From Flammeovirgaceae bacterium (lineage in GTDB: Bacteria; Bacteroidota; Bacteroidia; Cytophagales; Cyclobacteriaceae), in NCBI GenBank assembly GCA_016712035.1, contig JADJRT010000010.1:62001-126000 (forward strand): a stretch of DNA of 64,000 nucleotides, read 5' to 3'. Below the pieces are notes generated by a model. It was not told where the DNA came from and did no database searches. It worked only from the letters and a program-made list of their open reading frames with translations. Of this stretch, positions 29,633 through 39,709 are shown piece after piece; position 1 is the first letter of the stretch; each line of letters starts with the position of its first letter. Position numbers and translations under genes: made by a program.

Positions 29633-30595
29633 TTATCCGAGGCTGATCAAATAAATGGTATAGGCAAAGTATCCGCAAAGCAACAGAGCTGCTTCCCATC
29701 GATCGAGTTTGCGTGTATTTAGTGTGAACATAAATATCATGAGCACAACGGTGGCTACTACCAAAACTGAAATATCAAAATTCATGGCCAGATTGAATTC
29801 CATGGGATTAATCATTCCAGTAATTGGTAAAATAAACAACAAGTTAAAGATGTTAGAACCAACGACATTACCAATAGCAATATCTGTGTTTCGTTTATAA
29901 GCAGCCACGGCAGAAGTTGCAAGTTCGGGCAACGATGTACCCGCTGCTAAAATAGTTAAGCCGATTAGCTTATCACTCAATCCATACGTTTTAGCGATAA
30001 GTATCGCATTGTCAACCACAAGAGTTCCTCCTCCAACCAACATGGCTAACCCAAGAATAATAAACCCGACTGACTTTTGGGTTTTGAAAACTTTTATTTG
30101 TTGATCCTGATCAAAATCTGCAGCGTTATTCATTGTTCGAATGATATAAACCATGAAGAGACCAAACAAACCAAGAAGTACTGCCGAATCACCGCGGCTA
30201 AGTCTATTAAAGTCGTCTCCCCATACTACCGTATCATTTACCAATAGATAAAGTATAGCCGCAGCCAGTAGAGAAAGAGGAACTTCATAGCGAACGGTAT
30301 TACGCAGAACAACCAAAGGAAAGATTAAACCGGCCACACCAAGAATGAGAAGTAAATTGAAGTTGTTACTTCCAATGATGTTGCCAAAGGCTGCCGAGTT
30401 GTAGCCTTTGATTGAAGAGGTTACACTAACTAAAAGCTCTGGCGTAGATGTTCCGAGTGCCACTACAGTAAGACCGATGGCTATATTTGAGATATTGAAT
30501 TTCTTTGCGATTGATGAAGAGCCACTAACCAAAAAATCAGCACCTTTTATAAGGATAGTGAATCCAACGAGTAACAGAATGATAGCCAAAAACAT
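29633..30595 (-). CDS. Calcium/sodium antiporter (CaCA family, YrbG-like)
   Basis: 320 residues with ten membrane helices in two inverted halves. Each half carries the alpha-repeat ion-binding signature: GTSTPELLVS with GNIIGSNNFNLL in the first half, GTSLPELATS with GNVVGSNIFNLL in the second. This is diagnostic of the Ca2+/cation exchanger superfamily (YrbG/MaX1 type). It should exchange Ca2+ for Na+ or H+ across the inner membrane. Probably co-transcribed with the VanZ gene. Confidence 0.9.
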   Translation of the reverse strand: MFLAIILLLVGFTILIKGADFLVSGSSSIAKKFNISNIAIGLTVVALGTSTPELLVSVTSSIKGYNSAAFGNIIGSNNFNLLLILGVAGLIFPLVVLRNTVRYEVPLSLLAAAILYLLVNDTVVWGDDFNRLSRGDSAVLLGLFGLFMVYIIRTMNNAADFDQDQQIKVFKTQKSVGFIILGLAMLVGGGTLVVDNAILIAKTYGLSDKLIGLTILAAGTSLPELATSAVAAYKRNTDIAIGNVVGSNIFNLLFILPITGMINPMEFNLAMNFDISVLVVATVVLMIFMFTLNTRKLDRWEAALLLCGYFAYTIYLISLG

Positions 30596-30722
30596 AGACA
30601 GAAGATAATTAGGTATTAGGGTTCGTTAAATGTAAAAATTTTCTTTTGGCCTAAAAAGGTACATGTAAAAATATTGGCTGCTTAAACGAGGTTTCTTTTT
30701 AAATTTGCTGTTTAAAGCGATC

Positions 30723-31961
30723 ATGACCTTAGATATAGTAATTACCCTGTTTCTCGTCTTTTGAACGGATTCTTTGTTGCAGATGAATTTGCCATAGTAA
30801 AAGTAAGATCCTCCCAGATTGCATTGGAGAAAGGAACCCTCTCAAAAGAGGCTGCAAAGGTTATTGTTAACAATCTAGATGGTTTTTTGGCAGCAACCCA
30901 ATTAGGGATCACGCTGGCGAGTCTCGGGTTAGGTTGGGTAGGCGAGGATGTAGTCTCCAAACTGGTACTTAACACCATGAATTCCATGGGTTTAGAAATG
31001 AGTGAAGCTACGGCACATAGTATTGCCTTACCAATCGCCTTTTTTACTTTAACCGTTATGCATATTGTATTTGGTGAATTAGCGCCCAAATCGATCGCAA
31101 TTCGCTATCCCGCCTCTACAACACTACGTATATCAATACCCCTCCGTGCATTCTATTTTGTCTTCAGGCCCTTTATCTGGTTTTTGAATGGGTTTGCCAA
31201 TCTGATTTTGAAAGTTTTCGGAATCAAGCCAATGAGCGAAATCGACATCCATTCTGAAGAAGAATTGAAGCTTATCATTGCAGAAAGCGAAGAAGGTGGG
31301 GCTATAGAAACCTCTGAACGGGAATTAATTCAAAATGTATTTGACTTTGACAATCGTGTGGCGCGCCAGGTTATGGTACCCAGGATGAAGATGAGCATGA
31401 TTAAAGCAGACACCCCCATAGCCGAAGCACTAGATATTGTGCTGAAAGAAGGATATTCCCGATATCCAATCTACGAACAATCTAAGGATGAAGTTGTTGG
31501 TGTGGTTCACTCTAAAGATATTGTATCCGTTTACATTTCAAAGAATGGTAAATCATTGAAAGATATCATGCGATCGGTACACTTTATCCCCGAAACGAAA
31601 CCCATTGATGTACTTTTGAGAGATTTTCAAAGAACCAAAGCCCAAATGGCTTTCGTGGTGAGTGAGTTTGGTGGAATCATCGGGTTAGTTACCCTGGAGG
31701 ATATTTTAGAAGAACTGGACTGAAAAGCAAACATATCTTGTTGCCGCCCAATCCTCGCTACACGATATCAATAAACTATTGAATATTCCATTTCCTGAAG
31801 CGGAAGAATATGAAACCTTGGCGGGATTACTAACGTACGAAAAACCTATGCTTAAGGAAGGCGATGAGTTTGATCTATTCAACTATCATGTTAAAATTCT
31901 GAAAATAAATCAAACCTTACCGGAACAGGTGGAGGTAAAACCGATCGTTAAAGACGTATAG
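30723..31961 (+). pseudogene. CNNM/CorC-type CBS transporter (HlyC/CorC family), frameshifted
   Basis: The start at 30723 gives MTLDIVITLFLVF. The T run at 30759-30762 is one base short; adding a T continues into LNGFFVADEFAIVKVR, the DUF21 membrane domain start. The DUF21 domain, two CBS domains (VPRMKMSMIKAD and HSKDIVSVYI) and GLVTLEDILEEL follow. After EEL the usual VGEIQDE-like linker of about 10-15 residues is missing and the frame changes, then the CorC/HlyC C-terminal domain (TYLVAAQSSLHDI to the stop at 31961) is complete. The family is linked to Mg2+/Co2+ efflux or sensing. The first lesion is a typical homopolymer error; the second looks like a short deletion. Confidence 0.85.
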
Positions 31962-31962
31962 G

Positions 31963-33078
31963 CTAAAACCACTTTTTATAGCGGAAGTAGCCTATCATGA
32001 GGATGAAAATAAACCCCATGATTGAAAGCACTCCGAAATAACCATTCTGCCATTCCAATTCTGGCATATATCGAAAATTCATTCCATAAACGCCAGCAAT
32101 AAACGTTAGGGGGATGAAAATTACGGTTATAATCGTAAGTAGTTTCATTACTTCGTTCATCTTATAGTTAATAGTATTCATATAGAGATCCATTAACGTA
32201 GAGGTTAAATCTTTATAGGTGTCCAGTGAATCGAGGAGGTGAATGATATGATCGTACACATCCGAAAAATACTTTACGTTCCGATCCTCAATAAAATCAT
32301 TTTCATTTTTAATTACCTTGTTCACCGCCTCCCGAAGCGGATAAACAACTTTCCTCAAGTAGATAAATTCCTTCCGCAACTTTTGAATCCTTTGAAAATC
32401 TTCTACACTCGGATTATTGGAGATACTCTCTTCAATTTCCTCTACCTGATGGCCGATGTTTTCGAGTACTGAGTAATAACCATCAACAATCGTGTCGATG
32501 AGTCGATAAAGAAGATAATCGGCACCTCGCTTTCGAATAATATTGGTGTCTTGTTTAAGCCGGTTTCGTAAGCCATCAAAAATATCGCCTTCTTTCTCCT
32601 GAAAAGATAATAGATAGTTTTTTCCTAATACAAAGCTGATGTGTTCATAGTCAATACTTTGTCCTTCTATTCGGTAGAGCATTTTTAATGTAAAGAACAA
32701 ATGCTTTTCGTATTCATCTGCCTTGGGCTGATGGTCGACATTCAGCACATCCTCAACCAGTAGGTAGTGAAGGTCAAATTTTTCACTGATTTTTTTTATT
32801 AGTACTTCGTCTGATAACCCGTCTACATTAATCCAATTTGTATTCTTGGTACTGCAAAGTTCCAGCATTTCGTCAACCGGGAGGTTATCATAGGCCGAAT
32901 ACGCATCGTCATCGTACGCTATCAATTCCAGAATAACCTTTTCTCCTGCCGGGCCAGTATGGGCATGAACGCGATCGGTTAGCTGCTCATTGAGTTTTTT
33001 AATGACGGCCTTTCTTTTGGATTTTTCGTTCTGCATAGTCAAGAGGTTTACCTTGTTAAAGCCCAATTTGCCCGCCAC
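31963..33078 (-). CDS. corA: CorA-family magnesium/cobalt transporter
   Basis: 371 residues. The large N-terminal cytosolic domain (about 1-305) is followed by two C-terminal membrane helices with the diagnostic GMN motif in GVYGMNFRYMPELEW and a short basic tail (YFRYKKWF). It would form a pentameric Mg2+ channel in the inner membrane. A second start, MQNEKSKRKA at 33036, is also plausible, because the first 14 residues look weakly conserved. It lies tail-to-tail with the CorC-like gene, one base apart, so two Mg2+-related genes converge here. Confidence 0.9.
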   Translation of the reverse strand: MAGKLGFNKVNLLTMQNEKSKRKAVIKKLNEQLTDRVHAHTGPAGEKVILELIAYDDDAYSAYDNLPVDEMLELCSTKNTNWINVDGLSDEVLIKKISEKFDLHYLLVEDVLNVDHQPKADEYEKHLFFTLKMLYRIEGQSIDYEHISFVLGKNYLLSFQEKEGDIFDGLRNRLKQDTNIIRKRGADYLLYRLIDTIVDGYYSVLENIGHQVEEIEESISNNPSVEDFQRIQKLRKEFIYLRKVVYPLREAVNKVIKNENDFIEDRNVKYFSDVYDHIIHLLDSLDTYKDLTSTLMDLYMNTINYKMNEVMKLLTIITVIFIPLTFIAGVYGMNFRYMPELEWQNGYFGVLSIMGFIFILMIGYFRYKKWF

Positions 33079-33234
33079 CCGATATCTGCTCCCATTTTTG
33101 ATCGATGGTATTCATGGTTTCGAAAATAGCAATTGTTTAAGAGTTGGTATCTAAATCGGAGAGATTTTTGAAATCTGGCCTCTACTCAATTATTTCATAT
33201 TTACTATTCTTTCGATTGCTTATTATTGCAATTC

Positions 33235-34209
33235 ATGACCAAAAACCTGGAAAGCATTAAAGCCCCTGTGGCGATTGAAATGGAGGAGTTCGAGCAGAAG
33301 TTCAGAGCCTCCATGAAAACCCGGGTGCTTTTGCTTGATAAAATCATGTCCTACATCGTGAAACGGAAAGGCAAGCAGATGCGACCCTTGTTTGTTTTTC
33401 TGAGTGCGGGTGCAACCGGAGCGATTAACGAATCTACCTACCGGGGCGCATCGCTTATCGAATTGGTGCATACCGCCAGCCTGGTGCATGACGATGTGGT
33501 GGATAACTCGAGTTACAGGCGAGGTTTTTTTTCGGTCAACGCATTATGGAAAAATAAGATTGCGGTTTTGGTTGGCGACTTTCTGTTAACCCGAGGGTTA
33601 TTTCTTGCTTTAGAACATAAGGATTACCACCTCCTGGAAATTTGTACAGAGGCGGTTAAGGAGATGAGCGAAGGGGAATTGCTTCAGATGGAAAAGGCTC
33701 GTCAACTCGACATCAGTGAAGAAATTTATTATGAGATCATTAGACAAAAAACGGCCTCGTTAATTGCTTCCTGTTGTTCCATTGGGGCAAGTTCATCAGG
33801 TGCTCCCGAAGAGACTATAAAAAAAATGAAAAAGTTTGGCGAGTGTGTTGGAATGGCCTTCCAGATTAAAGATGATTTGTTTGATTACGGTGATGACGAA
33901 ATTGGGAAACCTGTAGGAATTGACATCAAAGAAAAGAAACTAACCCTGCCCTTAATTTATTCTTTATCCAAAGCTACATGGCTCGAGAAGCGGAAGATTA
34001 TAGGCATAGTAAAAAATAATAGTGAAGATGCCGCCAAGATAAAAAAGGTGATTGATTTTGTTAAAAATTCCGGGGGTATAGACTATGCCAATCAAAAAAT
34101 GGCAGAGTATTACAAGCAGTCTATGGAGATTCTTAACGACCTGCCTGATTCCGTATATAAAACTTCACTGGCGGATCTGGTCCAATTTACAATCGAAAGA
34201 AAAAGTTAG
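33235..34209 (+). CDS. Polyprenyl diphosphate synthase
   Basis: 324 residues from the ATG at 33235; a TTG 9 bases earlier is an alternative start. Both Asp-rich motifs are present: D86-D87-V-V-D90 in LVHDDVVDNSSYRRG and D213-D214-L-F-D217 in QIKDDLFDYGDDEIGKP. KGKQMRPLFVFLSAG near residue 50 fits the diphosphate-binding region. This is an all-trans polyprenyl diphosphate synthase of the IspB/HepT type and would make the side chain of menaquinone. The product length cannot be read from sequence alone. It is cytosolic, and its stop overlaps the next, convergent gene by 4 bases. Confidence 0.88.
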   Translation: MTKNLESIKAPVAIEMEEFEQKFRASMKTRVLLLDKIMSYIVKRKGKQMRPLFVFLSAGATGAINESTYRGASLIELVHTASLVHDDVVDNSSYRRGFFSVNALWKNKIAVLVGDFLLTRGLFLALEHKDYHLLEICTEAVKEMSEGELLQMEKARQLDISEEIYYEIIRQKTASLIASCCSIGASSSGAPEETIKKMKKFGECVGMAFQIKDDLFDYGDDEIGKPVGIDIKEKKLTLPLIYSLSKATWLEKRKIIGIVKNNSEDAAKIKKVIDFVKNSGGIDYANQKMAEYYKQSMEILNDLPDSVYKTSLADLVQFTIERKS

Positions 34210-34670
34210 GCAAATTTTATCCGCTCGCGGCCGGCTTCTAAAATTGCATACTCCTTAAGTTTTGAATAATCAGATTCCTGCAAAACTTGTACGGCAGGGC
34301 CTATGTCTGTGGGCTCAAAACTACCTTCGGTTTCCCACCATTTTTTAGCAAGTTCACGGGCTTCCAATTTGTCCACTTCAAAGTAGTTAATGATGGTATC
34401 TGAAACGATCCAGGGCTTTTCTACGGTGGCAAATTTTTCGAAGATCATAGAACGCATCTGCGTACCACTCGACTGATTTTTAAAGTGAGACTGACTGTAC
34501 GATAACGTTTCAGGCTCAGTCATAATCATATCCCAATATTTTTTTGATGAAACAACCTGGGCTGTTGTAAGCAAATAGCCATCTCCTTGCTCTATGGGCT
34601 CTTTCGTTATTTGGCAACTTGCCTTGAATTGTTTCTTTTTCTTGCCAAATAGGGTATCAAACAGTGCCAT
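34206..34670 (-). CDS. Hypothetical protein, 154 residues
   Basis: No signal peptide or membrane helix. It starts MALFDTLFGKKKKQF, a basic amphipathic end seen in many small cytosolic proteins. The middle has a Lys/Trp-rich segment (KKYWDMIMTEPE) and the C-terminal half has AKKWWETEGSF. I do not recognise a family. Its frame, start and codon use look like a real gene, and it converges on the prenyl synthase gene with a 4-base overlap. It is the only gene between that one and the thioredoxin-like gene. Confidence 0.6.
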   Translation of the reverse strand: MALFDTLFGKKKKQFKASCQITKEPIEQGDGYLLTTAQVVSSKKYWDMIMTEPETLSYSQSHFKNQSSGTQMRSMIFEKFATVEKPWIVSDTIINYFEVDKLEARELAKKWWETEGSFEPTDIGPAVQVLQESDYSKLKEYAILEAGRERIKFA

Positions 34671-34747
34671 ATCTTAATTGTTTACAATGTAGATACTTCG
34701 ATTTGGGTAAATAGTTGCATCATTAGATGATTATTTTAAACAAACTG

Positions 34748-36230
34748 TCAAAAAAGTGGTGTGAACGGGGTTATTATTTCTGAACTAGGGGATGTTCCTT
34801 TCCCTGAAGAGCTTTTTTTGCTGTTAACGAATTTTTCGTGCTTCGTAAAGAAATCATCTAATTGACTAACAGGAAGCTTCTTAGCAATTATTTTTTTCTT
34901 ATTGTCAAGTATGTAGATGGAAGGGGTTGTGTCGGAGTGATAAAGTTGTGAATAGTGCTGAGGCAGATATGACCGCGGCCCATTCACAGTTATCCAAGGT
35001 GTTTTCATCTCTTTGATGAAGGTCTTCATTTTTGCATGGAAGTATCCGAGGATACGGCATATACTTCGAAATCAAATTTTGTGTGACTGGTATTGTAAAG
35101 GTTACTAGTTTTGGGGTTTCTTCCCGACAATGGCCACAGTCCGGATCGAATATCCACAAAATGACATATTTATTTTTGAGATCATACATTGATTTGGATT
35201 GAAGGTTCTGATCTTGCATAATCAGATTTGCTCCCGTCTTACCCACTAAACTACCGCGCAGTTTATCAGCGTAATCTTTCAGATTTTGTTTGATCTGATC
35301 ACTGACCCAAAAATTCATTTCGCCTGATGCAAAATACTTGTCATAAAGACTTACATACACAGCATCCAACCCCATGATGTCAGGGTTCTGGTAAAGGAAG
35401 ATGCAATTCCACACCAGATACTTATACGTTTCAGGATTTTTCTTAGCAAAGGCAACCATTTTGTCAATAGCCATCATAATGGTATCGGGTATGGGTGCGT
35501 ATAATTTGTTCAGGTATTCCTTTATCTTTTCTTGATAGATAGGCTTGGGAAGACGAATCATGGCGTCATCGGCCAGATTAAACTTATCGAAGAAATGCGT
35601 GCGATAGTAGCGAAGTTGAAAGGTTGAATCAACTGTGCCATCTGCTTTCTTCGGTGGAGCAGGGGCTTCAATAGCTTGTGTAGCGTTAAGCAATCGTGCC
35701 GTAAGGGTGCTTGAGTGTTTGTCTATCAGATTTTTTTGATAGCCCACCACTTGCTCTGTTATTTTATTTAATGATTCTTTGGCTTGCTTACGATCAACTT
35801 CAGAGTGAGTGCTATCATTCATAACTTTTACGAATGGCTCTGCTTCTTTGCTACGCTCCATGTTAAAGCGCATGTTCTCAAAAAACAACCGATTATCCTC
35901 ATCGCCAGTTACAGCGGCACTTTGAATGAAATTTTCTGAATTACCTTCGATAAGAAACCTTTGATTACTACTAACCACAAAATCGAAAATTTTGGATTTG
36001 CCAAGTACCAGAAAATATACCCCTTGGGGTAAGGTTTGTTTATTATCAAAAAGGAAGGCACCCGATGCATTTGAGCGCGCGGTATCTTTCAAATAAGTCT
36101 GCTCTCCATAATAATGCCCCAGATAGACGGTCGTATCCTGCCAGCCCTTGATTTTAAATTCAATTTTATAGCCGGTTTGTGCGAATGAATGTGTGGAGAT
36201 AAAAAGAAGAATAACAATCAGCAGCCTCAT
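34748..36230 (-). pseudogene. TlpA-like thioredoxin-family protein, frameshifted near the C-terminus
   Basis: The start at 36230 (MRLLIVILLFISTHSFAQ) gives a signal peptide. About 330 residues follow in the style of Bacteroidota DUF4369/DUF5106 N-terminal domains, with a beta-rich start (YKIEFKIKGWQDTTVYLGHY) and then a helical part. The thioredoxin-like domain has the redox pair in DPDCGHCREETPKL. After this the frame is lost near 35097 (a T run on the coding strand). It shifts again at 35029-35033, where one more A on the coding strand would give QKMKTFIKEMKTPW, and the domain then ends normally. The restored protein is about 490 residues. It would be a periplasmic thiol-disulfide oxidoreductase, perhaps in cytochrome maturation or nutrient-uptake loci. 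Confidence 0.8.
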
Positions 36231-36393
36231 ATTTCGTTTACTATTAAATAACAAATTTCTAAAATTAGGATGGCTTTGCAAGTACAATTAATAAGCCAAG
36301 TGTACCGAAGGTAAGTTTTTGATTTGTTAAAAACTCCAAAAAAGAGTGGTTATGCACTCTCAGGTTTTAAAATTACTTTTGCACCGAAAAAAA

Positions 36394-37317
36394 ATGTCGT
36401 TACATGTTTCAAATCTTACCAAAGTTTATGGCCAACAAAAGGCTATAAACGACATTTCATTCTCTGTGGAGAAAGGTGAGATTGTTGGTTTCCTAGGGCC
36501 CAATGGAGCAGGTAAATCCACCACAATGAAAATTGCCACGGGCTATCTGGCCCCAACGGCCGGTACGATTACAGTAAATCAATTTAATGTAGCTACTCAT
36601 TCCGTTCAGGTGAGAAAGATTTTGGGCTATTTGCCAGAGCATAATCCGTTATACCTGGATATGTTTGTTCACGAGTATCTTCATTTTGTTGGTAAAGTAT
36701 TTCAGTTATCAACTTCCCAACTAAAAGGAAGGGTGCCTGAAATTATTTCGCTTTGCGGATTGGACCGTGAACAGAATAAAAAAATAGAAGCGCTCTCCAA
36801 AGGATACCGGCAGCGAGTTGGTCTGGCGCAGGCACTCATTCACAATCCCGAAGTTTTGATTTTGGATGAACCTACCACGGGCCTTGACCCCAATCAAATT
36901 TTAGAGATCCGTAAATTGATTAAGCAGATCAGCCAGAATAAGACGGTGATATTCTCCACCCATATTATGCAGGAGGTTCAAGCTTTATGCGACCGCGTAA
37001 TTGTAATTAATCAAGGCGTGATTGTGGCCGATGATCGGGTTGAAAATTTGCTAAAGCATCAAAAGAATAACCACCTTATTGTGGAGTTTGAATCGGACGT
37101 GGATGAACAAGAATTAAGAGCCCTCACCGGAGTTGAAAATGTAATTTTTCTTAAACGTGGACTTTATCGGTTGGTGACTACACAAGGAGTCGATCTTAGG
37201 CCAGAAGTTTTTCGTCTGGCTGCTGATAAAAATTTGTCGTTAATAGGCTTGCGCCAGGAGGAGAATTCTCTTGAAGAAATTTTTAGAGACTTAACGGCAA
37301 CGAATAACGAAGCATGA
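36394..37317 (+). CDS. gldA: Gliding motility ABC transporter ATPase GldA
   Basis: 307 residues from the ATG at 36394. An ATG 48 bases earlier is in frame, but MSLHVSNLTKVYG is the natural start of the family, and TACTTTTG at 36374-36381 fits the Bacteroidota -7 consensus just upstream. Walker A is GPNGAGKST (35-43), the signature is LSKGYRQRVGLAQA, and Walker B is VLILDEPTTGLDP. The C-terminal 70 residues are the GldA-type extension. GldA, GldF and GldG form an ABC transporter needed for gliding in Flavobacterium. The order gldA-gldF-gldG with overlapping stops and starts supports this name rather than a generic ATPase. Confidence 0.88.
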   Translation: MSLHVSNLTKVYGQQKAINDISFSVEKGEIVGFLGPNGAGKSTTMKIATGYLAPTAGTITVNQFNVATHSVQVRKILGYLPEHNPLYLDMFVHEYLHFVGKVFQLSTSQLKGRVPEIISLCGLDREQNKKIEALSKGYRQRVGLAQALIHNPEVLILDEPTTGLDPNQILEIRKLIKQISQNKTVIFSTHIMQEVQALCDRVIVINQGVIVADDRVENLLKHQKNNHLIVEFESDVDEQELRALTGVENVIFLKRGLYRLVTTQGVDLRPEVFRLAADKNLSLIGLRQEENSLEEIFRDLTATNNEA

Positions 37318-38036
37318 TACAGGTTTTTAAAAAAGAATTTAACAGTTTTCTGAACTCCCTGATCGCTTACATAGTGATTGGTGCCTTTTTAACGGGCATC
37401 GGATTATTCATCTGGGTATTTCCTGATACCTCGGTGCTGGATTATGGTTTTGCCGATTTAGATACATTGTTTTCCATGAGTCCGTATGTTTTCATTTTCC
37501 TTATTCCGGCCATAACGATGAAAAGTTTTGCGGAAGAAAAAAAGATGGGAACGCTTGAGTTGTTATTAACAAAACCCTTAAGCGATTGGCAAGTTGTGTT
37601 AGGAAAATTTCTCGCTGCGTTTGCACTTGTGCTGTTGGCCTTAATTCCAACGGTTGTTTACTATTACTCCATTTATAAATTGGGTAATCCAGTTGGCAAT
37701 ATCGATTCAGCCGGAGTAATGGGTTCTTATATTGGGTTAGCTTTACTTGCCATGATATTCTGCGCTATTGGTCTTTTTGCTTCAGCGCTCACATCCAATC
37801 AAATCATTTCATTTATTCTAGCAGCTTTTATTTGTTTTATTATCTACTCCGGCATAGAGTCGATCTCTTTACTAGTAGGAAGTTCAGGATTGGCCATTAA
37901 GCAGTTAGGTATTTTATATCATTACGAATCCCTTAGTAAAGGATTAATTGATAGCCGGGATGTTATCTATTTTATTACCGTTACCGGTTTTGTTTTATTG
38001 TCCACACGCATAATTATAGGTAGCAGGCAATGGTAA
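37314..38036 (+). CDS. gldF: Gliding motility ABC transporter permease GldF
   Basis: 240 residues with six predicted membrane helices, of the ABC-2 permease type. The start MIQVFKKEFNSFLNSLIAYI and the segment AEEKKMGTLELLLTKPLSDWQ after the second helix are typical of GldF. It overlaps gldA by the 4 bases ATGA and gldG by 7 bases, so the three genes are tightly coupled. It would form the membrane pore of the GldAFG transporter in the inner membrane. The cargo of the transporter is not known. Confidence 0.88.
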   Translation: MIQVFKKEFNSFLNSLIAYIVIGAFLTGIGLFIWVFPDTSVLDYGFADLDTLFSMSPYVFIFLIPAITMKSFAEEKKMGTLELLLTKPLSDWQVVLGKFLAAFALVLLALIPTVVYYYSIYKLGNPVGNIDSAGVMGSYIGLALLAMIFCAIGLFASALTSNQIISFILAAFICFIIYSGIESISLLVGSSGLAIKQLGILYHYESLSKGLIDSRDVIYFITVTGFVLLSTRIIIGSRQW

Positions 38037-39709
38037 TGCGATTTAATAGTAAGAGGACAGGTGACTTATTACTGCTGGCAAACGGTTTGGCGCTCCTTGT
38101 GTTGCTTAACATCCTGGCCTCTTTTTACTTTTTCCGAATTGATCTTACCGAAGAGAAACGTTATACCATTCAACCTCAAACCAAAACGATACTTGGTAAA
38201 TTAGAAGATGACGTATTTGTTGAGGTATTTTTGGAGGGAGAGGATTTGAACCCGGAGTTCAAGAGATTTCAAAAATCTGTTCGCGAAACTTTGGAAGAGT
38301 TCCGCATTCATTCCAACAACCGGATTCAATATGTATTTACAGATCCATTGCAGGCGGCCAATGAGAAAGCTCGAAATGAATTTGTTGCAGAGCTAAATTC
38401 AAAAGGAGTTAGTCCACGTAACGTAATTGAAACCCGGGATGGGCAACGCGTAGAAAAATTTGTTTTTCCGGGAGCCCTAATTACGTACGAAGGTTTTGAG
38501 ACAGGAGTGATGCTGTTAAAGGGAAATCGGGCACAAAGCATTAACGCGTCTATAGAGGGTATTGAATATGAACTGGCCAATGCCATCTATAAATTGAGTA
38601 ATACGGATCGAAAACGCGTGGGGGTAATAACCGGTCATCGCGAATTGGATAGCCTCCAGTTTGCGGGATTGAATAATGCTTTATTGGATCAATACGATGT
38701 ATTTAAAGTATCTCTATCATCCAAGAATCAAATTAGAAATTACGACTTATTGATTATTGCCAAACCGACTCGTGCTTTTACGGAAATGGATAAGTATAAG
38801 TTAGATCAGTACTTGATGCAGGGCGGCAAAATTCTTTTTTTGATTGACAGGTTGGATGCTGATATGAGCCACGCCTCGGAGGAAGATTACTTTGCTTTTC
38901 CTTATGATCTTAATCTGGATGATCAGTTATTTAAGTATGGCGTGCGGATAAACCCGGATTTAATTCAGGACCGGGTATCGGGAAAATATCACATTGTAAT
39001 TGGTGGCGATCAGAATCAACCACAGATTATGCAACTGGATTGGCCTTTCTTTCCATTGGTAAATCAATATGCTACGCATCCTATTACACGAAATCTAGAT
39101 GCCACTTTATTAAAGTTTGTAAGCAGCATTGATACGGTAAAAGCTGTTGACGTAACGAAGACGCCTCTACTCTTCTCATCACAATATTCAAGAAAAGTTA
39201 CTGCGCCAGTGAAGGTGGGTGTAAATGACTTACGCAGGCAAATGCAGGCCGATGTTTTTGAGTCGGGTAGAATCCCTATTGCGTATTTACTTGAGGGAAA
39301 CTTTACATCATTATTCAAGAATCGGTTTGCCCCAGAGGGAGTTGATACGGCCAGCTTTAGAGATCGCAGCGTTAAAACAAAAATTATTTTAGTTGCCGAT
39401 GGTGATATTGCAAAAAATGATGTTAATCCGCGCGACAATAATCCGCAATCGCTCGGCCTCGATCCGTTTACACATTATACGTTTGCCAACCAGGATTTAT
39501 TAATGAACATGGCTGCTTATCTCGTGGAAGAGAACGGCTTGATCAAAGCCAGAAACAAGGAAGTAAAAGTTAGGCCGCTCGACAAAGAGAAAATCAGGGA
39601 TACCCGATCTTTCTGGCAAGTCATTAATTTGGTGTTGCCCATGATCGCGCTAATCGTATTTGGAATAGTGCGTGCATACATTAGAAAATTAAAATATACC
39701 CGTTTCTAG
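38030..39709 (+). CDS. gldG: Gliding-associated ABC transporter substrate-binding protein GldG
   Basis: 559 residues. One N-terminal membrane helix (LLLLANGLALLVLLNILASF) is followed by a large periplasmic domain and one C-terminal helix (FWQVINLVLPMIALIVFGIV). The periplasmic part has the GldG/IFT52-like fold, with EEKRYTIQPQTKTIL after the first helix and VGVITGHRELDS in the middle. It starts at the ATG that overlaps the end of gldF; a second ATG 6 bases later is possible. The TAG stop is followed at once by the ATG of the DUF4340 gene. Confidence 0.87.
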   Translation: MVMRFNSKRTGDLLLLANGLALLVLLNILASFYFFRIDLTEEKRYTIQPQTKTILGKLEDDVFVEVFLEGEDLNPEFKRFQKSVRETLEEFRIHSNNRIQYVFTDPLQAANEKARNEFVAELNSKGVSPRNVIETRDGQRVEKFVFPGALITYEGFETGVMLLKGNRAQSINASIEGIEYELANAIYKLSNTDRKRVGVITGHRELDSLQFAGLNNALLDQYDVFKVSLSSKNQIRNYDLLIIAKPTRAFTEMDKYKLDQYLMQGGKILFLIDRLDADMSHASEEDYFAFPYDLNLDDQLFKYGVRINPDLIQDRVSGKYHIVIGGDQNQPQIMQLDWPFFPLVNQYATHPITRNLDATLLKFVSSIDTVKAVDVTKTPLLFSSQYSRKVTAPVKVGVNDLRRQMQADVFESGRIPIAYLLEGNFTSLFKNRFAPEGVDTASFRDRSVKTKIILVADGDIAKNDVNPRDNNPQSLGLDPFTHYTFANQDLLMNMAAYLVEENGLIKARNKEVKVRPLDKEKIRDTRSFWQVINLVLPMIALIVFGIVRAYIRKLKYTRF

